64,000 nt of DNA, taken from Jaltomata sinuosa (lineage: Eukaryota > Streptophyta > Magnoliopsida > Solanales > Solanaceae). The notes below the pieces were generated by a model. It was not told the origin of the DNA. It searched no databases and saw nothing but the letters and a program-made list of their open reading frames with translations. Of this stretch, positions 48,246-61,255 are shown piece after piece. The DNA lies in NCBI GenBank assembly GCA_003996215.1, contig QJPP01000048.1:1669001-1733000 (forward strand), given 5' to 3'. Within the stretch, counting starts at the first letter, position 1. The number at the start of each line of letters is the position of its first letter. Both the position numbers and the translations under genes were made by a program.

Positions 48246-49848
48246 CGATATAATGATGACTAAAGCAAAATAATATACTTTTGATGAAAAATTATGAAAT
48301 TCGTCCCACTAAATTTGCTCCATTCCCTGAAGTGAATGTGGTAGCAGTACATGAGACGTCTGAAAGATGATAAAATAATTATTGTGGTTGTGAAGGTGGA
48401 CGTGATAAAGGACAAAATGATAGTAGTCATCATTATGGTAATTATAAAAAGAAAGAACATTAAGAGTTCTCAAAATAATCCTTCAAAAGTGAAGGTAATC
48501 TTTACAATCAATTTGGTATGCAAGGCATTGGGCACTCAGTTATAGTGCGGTGTCAAATTTGATAATTTTATAAATCCTCCATCAAAAGAAAGAAATATAG
48601 AATGAAGACACTTAACCTTTCAAAGTGATATTGAGGTGAGTCATATAAATATGACAAATGATAAATGTATGGCAATGGACGTAAAATAAAATTTATGAAG
48701 AGCATACAATGAATTAGTCCATTCCTTAAAGAGAATGTGACTTGTGATAAGTATGGTTGTCCGCCCATCTGATAATAAAGTTTATGAATAAAATCGTGGT
48801 TATGTATGATTGGATAAGTATCACAACTCACCTCTACGGAAGGTTTGAGAGAATAAAAAGAAATATTTTGGTATAAATGGTCATTTAGTTATGTACTTTG
48901 AGTACATCATAAATATTGTAGCATGTCTTATCATGAACTACTGAAAAGTAAAAGCAAGAATCACTCTTGTCGATAAATATTTTGATTGTGACCTAAATAA
49001 ATATTATTGTGTGACTGCACAAATTTATCATTGATCGTGTACCTATGGTATATCAAAATATATTTTGTCAATTTTTGTAGAAAGAAAAGAAAATTACTAA
49101 AGGCAAAAGTGTAGCGAGAAAAAGATCTTGCTTATAGAATCATGACAATGATAATATAATTTTCTCCTTGAAAGAGATGTTCACCATACGAATGGTGTTA
49201 TGAAATATGTGATAGTACACAAAATTAATTAAGAGCTCCAAAGAGCTAACCTATGACTATCAGGGGAATGAAATTATTTATAATATTGGGATTGTAGTAA
49301 GTCTCAGAAGAAACTTTTTAGTTTCAAAGACATTGAAATTATATTGAGACTATAAATTATAGAAAGATTTTATATCTTCATATTACTACAATCAAAACAG
49401 GTTATAAATATTTATATAAAAGGGTTACCCGCCTTCTCCTCATTTTTGTACTACACAAATATAAGCATAGTGATGAAATCACATGCGATAGTAAACTAAA
49501 CAGTTTACAGAAAATATATCAATTTGCATAATCGGTTGACCATTCCGGTTCAAATGTGATGCAAAAATAATTGAGAATTCATGTGGTTATATATATTGAA
49601 GAAATAGAAAGTTCTTCATGAATTCTCTTGTGCTGCTTGTTCTCACAATAAATTAATTATTGTACCAGCTAAAGTTGGGATTGTATTTTCTGAAATAATC
49701 AGGCTTTTATGGTTATAAATAATTTACTTTAGGTTTAAAAATATATTTAATGTAAGAATAAATAAATAAATTTTTGAAGAAATATCAAAGAAAATGATCC
49801 TAGCCTCTAATATTTATTTTGTACACATGACCTACATTCACTACATCA

Positions 49849-50380
49849 TTGAGAAATAATGAACAAAATAGTAATAAAAGGGACCCTTTTCCCAAATTTG
49901 AAACGTATAAAAAAGTGAATACGGGCCCGTTCACCTGCCATGTGGATCAGTTATTATTATGTGATTTTAATAGATACATCTACGGTATGATCACATGTAC
50001 TTTGATATCAACTTGCAATTTAATTTTTGCCAGATTATTTGCTCGAATTGTTAAATCAAGAGCACCGTTTTTAATTATAAAAAATTATATTGATAATGCT
50101 AGTTTATATTCAAGTTGGTTTAGCAGAAATTATATGCCTCCAATTATAGCTAAATTATTGGTTATGAGAAAATTCTCAAATAAAGTTTGGTATGAGTTAT
50201 GTAGTAACACTTGTATGCATCAAACCAATAAGGTTTCCCTATCACAACTAGTTCAGGGTCAGAAACCAGATAATTCTCATCTAAAGGTTTAAATGTGCGA
50301 TATGATTTAACCACAGTGGACAAAGATGAGTTCTCAAATAAAGTTGGGATAGATGTTAGATTTTCTAACATTAAGGGGAG
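49849..50380 (+). pseudogene. Copia integrase remnant
   Basis: An open frame at 49849-50292 reads IYGMITCTLISTCNLIFARL then FARIVKSRAPF, later AKLLVMRKFSNKVWYELC and LSQLVQGQKPDNSHLKV, followed out of frame by TKMSSQIKLGIDV. These match the plant Copia integrase order (...STRNLAFARLLAQII..., ...GQEPNISHLRIFG..., ...KMGPQRRLGIYVG...), heavily mutated. Catalytic residues are not preserved in one frame. Confidence 0.75.
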
Positions 50381-52199
50381 ATATGATTTATGATTAACAG
50401 TTGAAATGGATGAAATGAATTATCTAGATCCTCATAAAAAAAATGTGTGAACTAAAAGTTCAAGAGATAATTCAGTTGTAAAATATTCATTGCCAGATGT
50501 ATTTGCTGACCCTATGATATAATTCAGCTGTAAATGCTCTAATGAAAAGTCCTTGAGGACAGAGTCTATGGCACACTTGAAGCGTGATAGACCAATCGAT
50601 TCCAAACGTAAAACTCCTTGAAGAAGGAGAGGAGCAAATGATCAAGATGGTCATGATAATGAGGCAAGTGCTTTAAAAGAGCACCATGACATAATACTTT
50701 ATAAAACCTTGGCAAAGATTTAGGTACCTGAAAATGATGAAAAATGAAGAGATCTCGATGAGTTATGTCGTATTGGAATCGATATCAAATGACCGTCGAC
50801 GGTATCTTTGATATAACATAGGGCTCACCATTATAAATGGTAACGAGGATTTTAAATTTAAATCTGTCATGAAATGTGAACAGATGAATAATTGGCCAAA
50901 TATAAATACGCAATTCAATTATATTATGTTTCACATGATAAGCGTGAAATATTTTAGATCTATAATTCAAACACTTGATGTTATAATGTCAGTGGGGTAC
51001 AAATAAGTCCTTGTGTGAAAGGTGAAATGAAATATAAAATTATACTATATAAAGTACAACTTATGCCTTGTGGCATAAAGTTTTTCGCATAAGTCGTGAC
51101 ATTATTATATTATGTGGAGATGTGTTCTCCTGTGGTGGATGCAATTATTTTCTCAAGTTTCTTTTAATCTGGTAATCATGAAAAACTTGAATGCGTATAA
51201 TAAATTAATTGTTATGTTTAGCTACAGTGAAGTTTATATATAAATCCTTGAAGGATTTAAATTATCTTGAAGCATATAAAGATTTTCGAAAATTTATTAC
51301 ATAAAGCTTCAAATCCTTATATGGATTAAAGTGATTCCATTGACTACCCAATGATTATGAGATCACTTAACATAAAGAAAGATCAATTTCGATCTCATGA
51401 AAATGGTTAGAATATACTATGCGTTAGTGCAATTGGTGAGCTTATTTAACTTGCTATTATTATCCATGGGATAATACTTTTATTAATATGCAAGCAAGAT
51501 ATACTTTCACTTTTATGTGAAGATATTTGAATGAATCAAATATTGATATGCTTATTATTTCTAACCAATATTACCAAGAAATTATTGATTATACAATGCA
51601 GGAAGACATTTAATCTACATATCATTTGATCGAATGAAAATTATCTATTTGTAAGTGAAGGACTATTATATTGCATAAGAGAGTCAATCATTGATCATTT
51701 TTCAAGTCCTGTCAAGATGCTAGCAACTTTTAAAGCAACTAATTCAACACATAGGAGATGCAAGAGATTCCGTTGAAAAAGGAGTTTTCAGTAATGCTGA
51801 AGATAATGCTACTAGCAAAGTTCAATTGAAAGAAGAATGCATCGAAGAAGATAAAAATAAAGTATATTTCAGCAAACTACTTTTCAGACGCAATCTTCAA
51901 CGGAATTGTGAAATAAAATTTTCACTCAAAATATGGTGGAATAGCTCACCAAGGATTGTTGATCTCAACACTTGAGAAGCCGTTATATAAAATGAAAATT
52001 GTCTTCGAAATAATAAATGATGTTTTCATCAGGGGGAGTAAAATACGCGCGGCACTCTTTTTCCCTTGACCAAGGTTTTGTCCCACTGGATTTTCCTGGT
52101 AAGGTTTTTAATGAAGCAGTAAATAATGCGTATTACGAATAACTATGTACAGTTTTTCTTTTGCTACAATTTTTTTGTACATGGACATACAAGGGGGAG

Positions 52200-52421
52200 T
52201 GTTGTGAAATGTTGTAAAATGAACGACCATGTAAATCATACCTTGTTGGATGATTTTCATTCAAGTAACAAACCTACTACTTCAAGTTTGGAGCCTATAA
52301 AAAGGCTTTCATTTCATATGAAAGATTATCAAGAAATATTGAAAGAAAATTACTATTACTACTACTCTCTCTTTTTCTTCTTATCATTTAAGTTATAATA
52401 TATTACCTTTATTTTATAACA
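52200..52421 (+). repeat. Right LTR of the Copia element
   Basis: Same length and ends as the left LTR, preceded by the polypurine tract at 52191-52199 and followed by ATATT. Confidence 0.93.
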
Positions 52422-52426
52422 ATATT

Positions 52427-53680
52427 TATATTTACTATAATGGACATATAAAAATGAACAGAAGGTGTATCATGTTTGGCAACTTTTAGTTGTTTTACAT
52501 AAAATTTAGTACATTAAGTACGGTGTTAGTTATTATTTTTACAATCTCACATAAATAAAACATGTATAAATTATGAATTTAATGAATGCATTATTTTGCG
52601 TGAGTTAAGAGATGAATAACAAATAGATGAATTAGTAATACATAAATAACTAAATTCTACTTTATTAATATTAACCAGCAACCAAACTTTAGAGGCCATT
52701 TGGTCGCGGGGATCAAGTGATTTCTGCTTATGAATATTACTTAAAATCATGATAAATTTATCAGCGACTGACTGATTCTTGTTTTGGGGGATCAAGTATA
52801 CCGGCACCGCTGATTCTTGTTGAATTCGTGAAGCAAAAAATGCAGCGACTGACCACTTTGTGCTCCCTTATCACTATTTGGAATGTTGCAAAGATTTGTT
52901 TGCCAATTGCCCCTTCATTCAAATCTAAACTCAAGAAGCTCGTGCACAATCTAATCTCCAAGAGACTAATTGTGGAGCATCCAATTGTTGATCCAGCTTT
53001 AGATTTTCCTAACAATCTCGCAGGAGTTTATTGTATGATTTACTATGCCTCATTGTCATTTTCTGCATTCCAACATTTTGATTTACTGCTGTTTGTTGAC
53101 ATTATATCGAACTACAAAGTTTATCTTCCTCTAAAAGGTTTAATCACAGAAATGGTCACTCAACCAAATTATAATATAATTGCACGAAAATCATCAAAAA
53201 ATGATGAACTTGGCTTGAAATCATCCCATTCCATAGCTCCATTAAAGATATTATTTTAAACTAAAGCAGCCCCCAGACATACATAAGTTTTCCTGATCTT
53301 AAACTCGACCCGTGACATTAAAAATCCAACACATTATAACAAACGGGCACAAAGTTAAATTTTCAAAACTTGGTATTTCCTTGAATTTAAGCTTTGTTAC
53401 AGAGTTACTTTTTCATATAAGGCTCTAGGTTTGCGGCTATTCTGGTTCGGACATCCTACTGCTTTCTAAAAGCAATTGCAAATCCAAGGACGATATGAAC
53501 CTGAGGAGAGCTTCATAACTACTTCAAAGACTATATAACTGATGATTAGGATCGCGGGCAAGCAAAGAATACCCAGCACTCTCAAAAGCTCAAGTTTTAT
53601 TTCATAAGCAAAAACCTCAGAAGTCAAGCCAGTTACAGCTTTCCAAGAGGTGAAACCATACAAAACCCTTAAATTCCTAA
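52427..53680. other. Intergenic / STRAP 3' flank
   Basis: Holds the right remnant of the split MITE, then AT-rich sequence with no recognisable gene. An open frame at 52828-53259 (plus) has no domain I recognise. The last ~250 bp before 53680 are probably STRAP 3'UTR. Confidence 0.5.
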
Positions 53681-56600
53681 TCAGGCATCAACTACCTTCT
53701 CCTCCACACCATCGACCTTAGTCTCTTCAGTCTTCTTTGTTTCTGAAACAGCCAACTCGTCAATCTTTTGGGTCACCTCGCCCATACCATCACTGGCATT
53801 TGCAGTAGTAGACCCATTGTCCTCAATCTGACCGAGAGGGCCCAGCTGCCATATTCTAATAGTCCCATCTTCAGATCCTGAGGCATAGGATTCACCTCCT
53901 GGAGAGAACCGCAAACAGTGCACAGGACCATGGTGTCCCTTGTTGCATCCTATGTTGTACAAAAATAGAATATAGCATGTGGTTAAAGCTTGAACCTACT
54001 TGAATGATAAAAGAAGCATAAACCCCTAGTTAAGTTAAGAAAACGCAAATATCGGAAAAAATAACCCGAAAAAGGAACACATAAACAAAGACACTGATCA
54101 GAGTAATTGGAGTTTCTAAACATTTACAAGCCCCACATAACCTACCAATTTCCTCTCCGGTGTGAAAATCAAAGACATGAACCCACATATCTTCTCCTCC
54201 AGCAATGAACCTATTACCGAACTTTGGTTCCAGCGAAGCAGATTCAACTTTGCAAGGCAAGTCGTGGCTCTTCACCAATCCAAAGCTGCTTTTAAAGAAA
54301 TAAGTTAAAATGCAATGTAAACCGTGACAAACTTCTTTATTTAAAACATTTTTGTGTCATTAAAGTATGAAAAACAATACATACTGGTTAGCATCCCAAA
54401 ACTTGACAGAGGAACCATCAGCAGTTGTTATGTAACGACCATCCTGACTTACTTCAGCACTGGTTACAGGAAACTTAGTTTCAAGGATTTGAACAACTTT
54501 GCCACTCCTCACGTCCCATAACCTAGGTTACAACGATCAAATCAAAACCAATTTAAGATAGTGAACAGTACCAGGGGAGTAAAAGTTCATGACGGGAATA
54601 TGAACCAACATGTGTGGCCTTTGTATCAAGTATCCAGTTATATTCGCAATGAATTGATCTACAAATCCAAGTATCATATTGGCCAAGACAATGATCATCC
54701 AATCTATCAAACCTCTGAGCTTTGATCATAATCAACCATAAACTTAACCAAGTCATGTACAATTACTTACAAAGTCTATGTGACCATGAGGCGCTACCCA
54801 CATCACTAATGCAACCAGCAAGAAAAAAAAATGAACAAAATATACAACTAGAGTAGGAAGACTTTGAAAGCCTACCTCAATCCACCAGCATCTCCAGAGG
54901 AACTCAATATAGTTTGATCACTGTGCAGCCAAGCAACTGTCCTAACTGAACCAGGAGAGCTGTCAATTTCCCTTGGAGGTGCATCTGGTCGGTTTAAATC
55001 AAATATCCGAAGAATTTTTTCAAAACCACCGGTGAGTAGCAGATTTGTATCCTGCAAAGCCATCACACAATAGTTCATATAAATTATCAGAATGCAAAGG
55101 CTAATAAATGGGAAAGATAAATATGGACTGAAGTCCCTTTGACACGTTGTAACGCTAAGAGAAAAAAGGAAAAAAAAAGAAAAGAAAGAGAAGGAGAAGT
55201 TCCCATCACATAGGAACTTCCAAGGTATATTAGTTTTGAGAATGAAAGATTTTTGCCTTCCAATAGCAGTAGCCTCTCATGACACGGCAATAATTGAAAT
55301 TGGCATTCTCTGCTCTTATTTTCAACCTAATATAAGGGGACTTTACATAAGCACCCAAGAGTGTGGCCTACCGGTCAATGAAGTGTGATTCTGCCAATAT
55401 GCATAAGCCTTGATGGGCATATACAGTCACAGTATTCTATAGTTTTATGAAGGTATTTCATTATAAAGCATCAAGGAGATGCAAAGTTATACAAGAAGAA
55501 AAGTACACTTGTTAGCCCCTTTACAATGTGTCAAACAAAGTCTAAGAAATGGTCAGTGCAATAGTATTCTATTAAATCAATATCATAACTTGGTAACTAC
55601 ACCTTAAGTGAAGTTATAAAGCTCTGACCTGAAGGAACTCTAATAGAAGTAAGGGAAATATGGTTGTAAAGGTTTCATTTTTGGTTGTACGTATTACTGG
55701 AATACTCCCTGTGTATTCCTTTGTTTATAATACAAATTACCTTTCTCAAAAAACAATATGGTTGTAAAGATACCTCTGAAAAGGCGCATGCTCGAACTAT
55801 GTGCTTGTGGTCAAATGAGTGTAACACATCCCCAGTCAAAGCATTCCACAATTTCCTGAAAACAACCAACACCAATTACAATATAGAAGATAAAAGGACA
55901 ATTTTAAGCCATGAAAAATTCTAAAAAAGGATGACGAAGCTTCTACCGTGTTATATAAGATGTTAGTTAATAAATCTATGTAGATAATGACACGCAAGGT
56001 CGACCAGTAATAGACATGCCACAAAAGTACTTCTATTGTTCTACACCACTTCTTAATAGACTGATGTCACCATATAAATGTCACTTAAATGCTTATTTTC
56101 AAAGTACTGAAGTGAAGACAATAGATAACATACGCGCTGAAATCGGCAGATGCAGATGCAGCACGAAGAGCATGTTTATCCAGACAACAACTCCACACGG
56201 CTCCTTTATGCCCTTCAAATGTTCCAATCCAATCTCCAGTCTCTCCATTTCTCAGCATTGGTGTAGAATCTTACAACATGAAAACAGTTCAGAAATTAAG
56301 AACAAATAATGACATGAAAACTATTGCAGCGAATGAAAAAATGCAACTAGTACTACGCCCAAGTCCCAAACAAGTTGTGTAGGTTATATGAATCCTCACT
56401 AACCATGTTTCTCCATTTAAATTCATCTCGAGCCAATATTATACAAAACAAAAATAAAAATAGAATTACTACAAGTTATCTATATTTTCTACTTGCATAA
56501 AAATCTTTGATATGGCCGACTCCTACAAAACATAGGACCTAAAGTACATACTATATTAACATGACTAAAACATATTCCCAACTAATTGATATTGCCTATA

Positions 56601-58012
56601 CAATCTCTTTCCTTAATTGTGCATTATCTTTCATAAGTCTGCATGGACTTGGCAAAAAAACAAAAGCATTTTTGGAAACTGACGAAAAAACAAAAACATT
56701 AAATCGACAAATATTAGAAGAAAAAGAGCAACTGGGAATTCCAAAGGCTACTGACAAAAAAATAGTAATAAAATCCCAAAGGCTACTGACGACAAATATA
56801 CCATGTGCTGCAGCATGCTAATCATTCTATTTACCACCAATTAGAGCATTTGGTGAAAACACTAGGCATACAAAATACTTGAGATGATAAATACACGCCC
56901 ACACCTACCATAGAATGCATTGAACTTGGTATTATATTTTATAGAAGAGAATGCAGATAAGAGAATTAAGTTTTACTTTAACAAGGTTTGATAACATCTA
57001 AACATAAATGAAGTATGCATTTCACACATCAGCACCTTAGACTTTATAAAATACAGGAACATTTTCCAATTGTCTTCCTCAGTTCTATGAGGATAGAGAT
57101 CCCTTCACATTGAAAAATAATCCTCTTTGGCTTTCTTAGATGCTTCTTGGTATTTTGCACAATCTCTAAGCAGTGTTGTCAAAGGCGCGCTTCAGCCCCC
57201 AAGCCAAGCTCAAAACACATTGAGCTCTTCACCTTCACTTAATGTGCACTGAGCGTTTCCATATACTTTACTTTATCGTAAAAAAAAGTTTCTTTCTCCA
57301 TATATTTGGTATTTATGTTTATAATTATTAAGCTTGGATTAAACATATATATTTGTATCTTTTCTCCATTTGCACCTTTTCTCTTTAAAGCCTACGCTTT
57401 ATTAGCGTTTTTCCCTTAAAACCCCGGGGGACCTTAAGAGCTTTTTTGCACGTCTCGCTTTTGACACAGTCTCTAAGCAAATGTATGAAATCCTAAGCTC
57501 AAATGCAGCACCTACAATTGAAAAGGTGATGCTACTCTATTTGCACGCACAGAGGCAATGCTACTCTAATGCCTCGCATTGCATAATTAAGGTTGTGACT
57601 TGCTCATACTTATATGGTAAGATCAAATGCTATAAATGGGGTTGATTGGGGGTTCTAAGAATGTAAATACCACAAACAATCTAAAGGAATTTTTCAATAA
57701 GTACCAATCAAAACCTTTATATAGTGGGTTAGCAAAAGAAAGTTCCATAATTTAGAATGTACTAGCTCATTCATTAGTCGAAAAAATGTTTCGATTACAA
57801 GAATGTAACACAGCTGTATAAAATTCACTCTAGCTTCAATCTATTATATCAAAACTAACAAAAGGGCAGGCAAAACAATTATAAACGGAATTACCCTTGC
57901 TGGCACTGATGAGGAAGAATCCATCAGGAGTGATTGGACTGTATGACAGATCAACAACAGGACGAGAATGCCCATGACAAACAAGCGGTGCCACAACCTT
58001 CTTCTTATCCAT
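53681..58012 (-). CDS. STRAP-like WD40 repeat protein
   Basis: Seven exons: 57895-58012, 56134-56269, 55774-55855, 54876-55051, 54385-54522, 54146-54285 and 53681-53949. They close in phase to 352 aa, near the ~340 aa of Arabidopsis At3g15610/At1g52730. WD40 blades end at motifs such as KLWNALTGD, RIFDLNRPD, LWDVRSG, KFWDANH, HVFDFHTGE and RIWQLGPLG. Diagnostic stretches include VCHGHSRPVVDLSYSPITPD, NGETGDWIGTFEGHKGAVWS and GGEDMWVHVFDFHTGEEIGC. The C-terminus is an acidic Glu/Lys tail. Animal STRAP acts as a scaffold in SMN-complex and TGF-beta signalling; the plant role is inferred to be protein scaffolding. Start is the ATG of MDKKKVVAPLVC. Confidence 0.94.
55358..55400 (+). mobile_element. 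SINE head fragment
   Basis: GAGTGTGGCCTACCGGTCAA followed by TGAAGTG matches the 5' head of the SINE family at 40.5 and 42.3 kb. It lies in the STRAP intron between exons 3 and 4. Confidence 0.5.
57171..57469. mobile_element. hAT-like MITE, TCTCTAAG target duplication
   Basis: Starts CAGTGTTGTCAAAGGCGCGC, ends GCTTTTGACACAG, and has a perfect 8-bp duplication TCTCTAAG at 57163-57170 and 57470-57477. Same family as the element at 43266. It lies in STRAP intron 1. Confidence 0.9.
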
Positions 58013-58680
58013 TACTCCCAAAATTCTAAATTAAATCAAATCCAAGAGAAAAAAAACTAAGATAAACGATATCTACGAGAAACCCAACCCAGCGCCGAAT
58101 CGAAATTGATCAAAAAAAAAAGTCCCCAAATGAAGAAACTGACAATTGACTGATCAAAAAAAAATAAAAATAACGCCCAATTGTCTTTGAAACAGAAATT
58201 TAGAAAAGATCTACAAATCAGAATGAGATATATAGAAATTATATGTATGTATATATTTATGTGTATAGATGGGGAACTGGCGCGACGGAAAAAGGTGGGA
58301 AACCCTAATTTTGAGATTTGATGGATCCACCCCTTTCTAACCCTATCAACAACTCATATAAAGAAGAAGCCCTAAGGATAGATCAGAAACTTGGAATTAT
58401 TTGGACAAATTAGAAACAAAATAAAAGAAAAAATAATACAAAAAACCATAGAAAAATAAAAATATTATACTGAAACTATAGGGCTTGGCGCAGGGAAGAC
58501 AATGCGGCAACAAGATCTAATATAGTCTCTCTTTCAACCCCCATCCCCCACTTATTTATTGTTAATAATAAATTATAATTTATTAATAGTGATTTTAACC
58601 TTAATTTATCCCTAGGATAGAGTAAATTAATGTGATTTTAAAAAGTAATCGTGTAATAACTTAATCTACATTGTATTGTT

Positions 58681-59625
58681 TTGGATGATATGTTATTTCA
58701 TTCCGAAAGTTATTTCTTGAGAATGTTCGTTAATTTGGGTATATAATGAATCGGGGTTTATTCAGAATTTAGTTACAATAGTTATCACGTGGAGGGTCGA
58801 AATGATGGTGAATTATTGAGCTTCGAGGGTTGGGATCAGTCAGCTTCATGAGCTCAACCAATTCGATTACACTGTATATGTAGCAGACTAACAGAGCCGG
58901 GGAGGCATTGAATTTACATCGATGTATTCTTCCTCAAAATTCTTCTCGTTCTTTTCGATAAATCTCTTCTCTTCTTCTTCCATTTTATGCAAATCTATTG
59001 AGCTAAGGAGTCACGATTTAATTTTTCCATTTTCAGCTATTTTCGTTATGAGCTTAGGAGTTAATATTTAATTTTTTTCATTTTCAGTTAATTCTATTAT
59101 TAGCTTAGGAGTTACTATTCAATTGTTCCGTTTTCAGTTATCGTTATTAGCTTATGAGTTATTGTTCAATTGTCCCATTTTCAGTCATCGTTATTAGCTT
59201 ATGAGTTACTGTTCAATGTTTTGATTTTCAGTTATTTTCGTTATTAGTTTACTTGTATTTTAATTATGTTATCAATGTAATTGAATATTGTCTCTAAAAC
59301 ACTAGGTGATTTCTTCTTATACGTTCTTATCTTGGTGGACAAAGTTATCTGATACTTATTAATGGTGGAGATGACATGTATCCTATAAAATTAATCGAAG
59401 TGCACACAAACTGGTCCAAACATCGTAATTATAAAATATATGTATATTACATGTCACTCCTAAGACCACAAGAGTGAAAAAATATTTTAAAGTATTGGTG
59501 CATTACATGTATATTTAGTTTAAGATGATAAAATTCAAAATATCTTCTTATTTTTGTAAATTTCGTATCTAATCAAACTAAAATACTTGAATTGAAATTG
59601 ATCATGAAGTAATTTAGAATCACTC
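58681..59625 (+). repeat. Imperfect direct repeat, copy 1
   Basis: Aligns by eye with 60469-61255 from TTGGATGATATGTTATTTCA through CAACCAATTCGATTACAC, GCAGACTAACAGAG and ATCTATTGAGCTAAGGAG to GAATTGAAATTGATCA. Copy 1 is longer because a SINE fragment (59294-59440) sits inside it. No coding sequence is recognised. Confidence 0.8.
59294..59440 (+). mobile_element. SINE 3' part inside direct repeat copy 1
   Basis: ACACTAGGTGATTTCTTCTT, CTTGGTGGACAAAGTTATCT and TTAATCGAAGTGCACACAAA match the SINE family seen at 42.3 kb. It is absent from copy 2 of the direct repeat, so it arrived after the duplication. Confidence 0.75.
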
Positions 59626-60465
59626 TGTAAACAACAAATTTCGGCTTGAGAGAATAATCAAGAAATGAAAATTGAGTAACAAAATGTAGTATTTGATTTC
59701 AAGAACAATGAGTATTACAATCTCTATTATAATCATCTGATTCGTTCAGCAATAATATAAACTATGTAGAACTCGATTTAGATTCAAGGCCTTGAGTAGC
59801 TTGGCCTTGAATCTTTGTCTTAAACTTGAATTTGAATTGTTCATCATGAACACTTGGATGATTACCACGAATTATGAATATAGATTTCACGAACAAGTAA
59901 CTTGATCTTGAACGCCTTGATATTTGCCTTCGTTCTTGATCTTGAACTTGATTATTTGAACTTTTAGCTTGTAGAGAATTTGTGATCTTTGATCCATGAA
60001 CTTTCTTCTTACTTCTTGCTCTTAATCTCTCTTTTTGTGAATTATGAGGACCCCTATTTATAGTTGTAGGGAGTGGCGTGATTGTGAATTGGTCGGTTTA
60101 AACTGGTCAATCATATTCATCCAATGACAAACTCCAAATTGATTGATCAGAACATGCCATCTAGGCACTTGATATTATTTTAATGACTCATTAATTTAGC
60201 ATGAATTGTCACATAATTTTGGCACTTGACATGAATTTAGTGGCTTGTTTATTTGACCTGAATTTCCACGTAATTTTGACACATCATATGAATTTAATGA
60301 CTCATTTATTTGATTGGATTGTCACATCATTTGACATGTGACATGTGACATAATTTCAGTGACTCATTAACCTGATCTGGATCGCCACCTCATTTGACAC
60401 GTGCCATGATTCTATTGATTTATTCATATAACTTGATGTGGCACATTACCTGACATGTGACATCA
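59626..60465 (-). mobile_element. LTR-like block (possible solo LTR)
   Basis: Bounded by TGTAAACAAC and CATGTGACATCA. On the minus strand there is a strong TATA box (ACTATAAATAGGGG near 60053-60067), followed by an A/CAAG-rich leader and preceded by degenerate ~60-bp repeats (ACATGTGACATG words, 60.15-60.47 kb). The layout resembles U3-R-U5 of a solo LTR. I see no target duplication. Confidence 0.5.
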
Positions 60466-60468
60466 AAT

Positions 60469-61255
60469 TGGATGATTTGTTATTTCATCCTGATTGTTCC
60501 GTTAATTTAGGTATATAACTAAGGTTTATTCAAAATTTAGTTATAATAATCATTACACGAAAGGACTGAGATTGATGACGAGTTATTGGGCTTCAAGGGT
60601 TGGGATTAGTCACTTTTGCTCGACCAATTCGATTACACAATATATGTAACAGACTAACAGAGAAAGAGAGACATTGAATTTGCACTAATATCTTCTTCCC
60701 CAAAAAATCTTCTCAATTTTTTCATTCTCAATCTCTTTTAAATGTCTTCTCTTCTTCTTCTTCCATCTCCGCAGATCTATTGAGCTAAGGAGCTACTGTT
60801 CAATTTTTTCATTTTCATTTATTTCCATTATTAGCTTAGGAGTTAAAATTATTTTTTTCCATTTTCAATTACTAGTTTAGGAGTTACTGTTCAATTTTCC
60901 TATTTTCAGTTATTTTTTTTATTAACTTAAGAGTTATTGTTCTTTTGCCACCTTCAATTATTTTGTTATTAGCTTAGCTTATATTTTAATTCAGTTATCA
61001 ATATAATTGAAAATTGTCCCGAAAAATACTTGTTATTTCAAATCAGTTTTGAGATCATTACACTTTTCTTTCTAGTTTATTTTTTTAGATAAATGTATCT
61101 TTCTAGATTAGTAATTCTTTAATTACACTAGACTACATATCATTTGATCTTTAGTTTAAGATGATGAAAACTCAAAATCTGTTCTTATTTTAATAAATTT
61201 CATACCTAATCAAACTATTACTTGAATTGAAATTGATCACAAAGTAATATAGAAT
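60469..61255 (+). repeat. Imperfect direct repeat, copy 2
   Basis: Second copy of 58681-59625 without the SINE. It starts TTGGATGATTTGTTATTTCA and ends near GAATTGAAATTGATCACAAA. Confidence 0.8.

Larger units (their letters stand above)
47076..52421 (+). mobile_element. Copia-type LTR retrotransposon, decayed
   Basis: Two 222-bp LTRs in the same orientation, TG...CA ends, and a perfect ATATT target duplication (47071-47075 and 52422-52426). A polypurine tract AAGGGGGAG abuts the right LTR. The interior order is Copia-like: integrase remnants (49.85-50.38 kb), a stretch reading LKRDRPIDSK and RRRGANDQDGHDNEASA (about 50577-50675) typical of the region before reverse transcriptase, then MIMRSLNIKKDQFR (about 51350-51395). 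Near the 3' end is CTCTTTTTCCCTTGACCAAG, TTTTGTCCCACTGGATTTTC, a conserved non-coding block of plant Copia elements. All frames are broken. It is transcribed away from the neighbouring BRIZ gene. Confidence 0.92.
46857..52687. mobile_element. Older MITE split by the Copia insertion
   Basis: GTTTGGTTGCGGGGC at 46857 is inverted at 52678-52687 (GCAACCAAAC). Removing the 5346-bp Copia and its ATATT duplication leaves an AT-rich unit of about 480 bp with these ends. Only the terminal 10 bp match well, so this is a proposal. Confidence 0.45.
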
